DNA of 64,000 nucleotides, taken from assembly GCF_021730395.1 (NCBI RefSeq), contig NC_069363.1, positions 22,108,001-22,172,000 on the forward strand, written 5' to 3'. The DNA comes from Mercenaria mercenaria. Lineage: Eukaryota > Mollusca > Bivalvia > Venerida > Veneridae. This document shows, piece after piece, positions 62,001 to 64,000 of this stretch. Both the position numbers and the translations under genes were made by a program. Below the pieces are notes generated by a model. That model saw nothing but the letters and a program-made list of their open reading frames with translations, was not told where the DNA came from and did no database searches. Within the stretch, counting starts at the first letter, position 1. Each line of letters begins with the position of its first letter.

Positions 62001-63249
62001 CACCAGTATTTCTTAGATAGATGTATGTACTGAACCAGTACTTCACAGATAGATGCATAAAAAGCACCAGTATTTCTCAGAGAGATGTATGAACTGTACC
62101 AGTATTTCACAGATAGATGTATGAACTGTACAAGTATTTCACAGACAGATGTATGAACTGTATCAGTTCATCACAGATATATGCATGAACTGCACCAGTA
62201 TTTCTCAGAGAGATGCATGAACTGTACCAGTATTTCATAGATAGATGTATGAACTGTATCAGTACTTCACAGATAGTTGCATGAACTGCACCAGTATTTC
62301 TCAGACAGATGCATGAATTGTACCAGTATTTCACAGATAGATGTATGAACTGTACCAGTATTTCACAGATAGATGTATGAACTGAATCAGTACATCACAG
62401 ATAGATGTATGAACTGTACCAGTATTTCATAGATAGATGTATGAACTGAATCAGTACTTCACAGATAGATGCATGAACTGCACCAGTATTTCTCAGATAG
62501 ATGTATGAACTGTACCAGTATTTCATAGATAGATGTATGAACTGTATCAGTACTTCACAAATAGATGCATGAACTGCACCAGTATTTCACAGATAAATGT
62601 ATGAACTGTACCAGTATTTCACAGATAGAGGTATGAACTGAATCAGTACATCACAGATAGATGTATGAACTGTACCAGTATTTCATAGATAGATGTATGA
62701 ACTGAATCAGTACTTCACAGATAGATGCATGAACTGCACCAGTATTTCTCAGATAGATGTGTGAACTGTACCAGTATTTCATAAATAGATGTATGAACTG
62801 TATCAGTACTTCACAGATAGATGCATGAACTGCACCAGTATTTTCTCAGATATATGTATGAATTGTACCAGTATTTCACAGATAGATGTATAAACTGAAT
62901 CAGTATTTTACAGATAGATGTATGAACTGTACCAGTATTTCAGATAGCTGTATGAACTGTTCTGGTATTTAGCAGATAGTTGTTTGATTTGTACTTGTTT
63001 TTCACAGATAGCTCTATGAACTGTAATGGAATTTCACCAACATTTCTTTTGTACTATTCTAGCCCCAGCCTGATGTTTTTGTCACAATCAGTGCTTTCAC
63101 AGGACGGACACATGCTTGTTCGAGTAGCACATGAGCTGAGTCATTCTTGGTTTGGTCTTGCTATTGGACCACGTGACTGGCATGAGGAGTGGCTAAGTGA
63201 GGGATTTTGTACATACACTGAATCTGTGATACATGGGAGGGTAACAGAG
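56046..63249 (+). CDS. AOPEP: Aminopeptidase O, 5' five exons (runs off the window)
   Basis: Exons: 56046-57136, 58149-58321 (or 58315), 58831-58933, 61370-61570 and 63063-63249. Phases agree and give 585 residues so far; the C-terminal part lies beyond 64000. The N-terminus LPLHSNIEDVQVAHYNIEL matches the start of the M1 fold in human AOPEP. Residues ~55-270 are an acidic, low-complexity insert. Then come FVMVLDAWDLIV, GRPCVYTHGHWINNRSLFP, TLALAVGCWEE, RLDILIVPASFASLGMAS and the zinc site HELSH (546-550), with the third ligand Glu569 (HEXXH-X18-E). M1 aminopeptidases remove N-terminal residues. As in other AOPEPs, a GAMEN motif is replaced (GMAS). The first exon is unusually long. Introns hold a palindromic MITE, a TTAA MITE and a minisatellite. 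Confidence 0.92.
57413..57649. mobile_element. Long-palindrome MITE, copy 2 (AOPEP intron 1)
   Basis: It has the same ends as 44725-44950 (tgagccgtgccatgagaaaa and ttttctcatggcgcggctca) and the same inner gcgaccagcatggatccaga arms. It is slightly longer because gatgcgcaggctggtct is retained. Confidence 0.9.
59604..60177. mobile_element. TTAA-type MITE, copy 2 (AOPEP intron 3)
   Basis: It is bounded by TTAA at 59600-59603 and 60178-60181. The ends ggtagttctgcac and gtgcagaattacc are inverted. The interior is co-linear with 16774-17352. Confidence 0.85.
60182..61365. other. Rest of AOPEP intron 3
   Basis: Intron sequence with a short duplication of tctctttagtacggattttg (about 60648 and 60669). 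I see no exon or other feature in it. Confidence 0.55.
61645..62985. repeat. 32-bp minisatellite, about 40 units, AOPEP intron 4
   Basis: The unit acagatagatgtatgaactg + taccagtatttc (32 bp) repeats from about 61645 to 62985, only about 80 nt before exon 5. Variant positions (gta/gca, tgtacc/tgaatc/tgcacc, atttc/acttc/acatc) recur in a regular order, giving longer multi-unit periods. Units are contiguous with no spacers. Confidence 0.95.
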
Positions 63250-63338
63250 GTATTTATAATATATATGTTGATCAAGTGAGTTTTAATTACACTGATTAAT
63301 TTCCATTTCATTGTGGAATGAAACAGTTTTTTGTTTTT

Positions 63339-64000
63339 AGCTCACATGTCACATAGTGGCAAGGTGAGCTTTTGTGATCGCCCTTCGTCCGTCCGTCGTC
63401 GTCTTTCAACAATTTCTTGTGAACACGATTTAGACCACATTTTGCAATCCATTTTTATCGAACTTGCACACAACTTGTATTGGCAAAATATCTCGGTTCC
63501 TTTCGAAAACTGGCCAGATCCCATTATGCGTTCCAGTTATGGCCCCTTAAAGGGCCAAAATTTGCTATTTTGGCTTGTGAACACGATAGAGACCACATTT
63601 TGCAATTAATTTTAATCAAACTTGCACACAACTTGTATTGGCATAATATCTCGGTTCCTTTCAAAAACTGGCCAAATCCCATTATGGGTTCCAGAGTTAT
63701 GGCCCCTTAAACGACAAAAATTTGCTGTTTTGGCCTTTGCAGCCATATAGAGACTTCATTTATGGTTTGATATGATACAAACTTGCAAAATATCTTTAAC
63801 AACAACAGATCATGGATTCCAGGATTAATCCAACAGATCCAATCATAGGTTCCGGAGTTACAGCTCTTGATTGACCCCCTAAAGAGACAAAATTTGTTAA
63901 TTTTTACCTTGTGAACATGATAGAAGTGACATTTTACAAATCGATTTTAACCACACTTACACACAACTTAAGCCACAATAAGAGCTCATTTCCTTTTGAA
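63339..64000 (-). mobile_element. Hairpin-ended repeat element in AOPEP intron 5, partial
   Basis: The 32-nt hairpin at 63339-63370 is the tail end of the family, read on the minus strand. Next to it are gtgatcgccc and a gtccgtccgtcgtcgtc run, as in the copies ending at 16463 and 21110. The body then shows landmarks of the 9920-10380 region (ccattatgggttccagagtt, gccatatagagacttcattt). The head lies beyond the window. Confidence 0.75.

Noticed and set aside
61645-62985. CRISPR-like array
   Set aside because: Units are contiguous 32-bp copies without spacers, in an intron of an animal gene; it is a minisatellite.

Overview
The window looks like nuclear DNA of a bivalve mollusc, most likely a heterodont (venerid-like) clam. 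The evidence is spliced animal genes with short exons and long AT-rich introns, a T4-type (phage-type) lysozyme of the kind bivalves carry, several tRNA-derived SINEs, LINE fragments, and dense arrays of hairpin-ended and palindromic repeats of a type I associate with clam genomes. The species cannot be fixed from sequence alone.

Layout. 1-4.8 kb is a nest of decayed retroposons: a plus-strand LINE split by a minus-strand LINE, which is itself split by a 343-bp direct-repeat pair, with a SINE in the right half of the host LINE. 4.8-16.8 kb is gene-free and mostly short tandem arrays, SINEs and hairpin-ended elements. 17.7-18.2 kb (minus) is the last exon of a GNAT acetyltransferase gene. 18.3-22.6 kb is a large block of ~146-bp and ~156-bp tandem repeats. 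23.7-37.5 kb (plus) is a complete 13-exon MAPK15 (ERK7/8) gene encoding 619 residues, followed by AT-rich sequence that may be its 3' UTR. 47.3-48.4 kb (minus) is a T4-type lysozyme gene with one coding exon and an intron in the 5' UTR. 48.6-54.6 kb is a second dense mobile-element block. It holds a 2-kb foldback-like element built from 22-bp repeats, with a TTAA-flanked MITE inside it; a LINE interrupted by a 665-bp DNA element; and a 566-bp element with GGGAYACC-rich ends. 56.0-63.2 kb and beyond (plus) is the first part of aminopeptidase O (AOPEP), five exons reaching the HEXXH-X18-E zinc site before the window ends.

The four host genes act in unrelated processes: ciliary/autophagy MAP kinase signalling, acetyl transfer, antibacterial defence, and M1 peptidase activity. 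I see no operon-like or pathway link between them. The most unusual content is structural. First, the foldback-like element at 48593-50643 has a clean 6-bp target duplication and a nested insertion. Second, a family of hairpin-ended tandem-repeat elements has terminal hairpins that keep the same geometry while their paired bases change together between copies.
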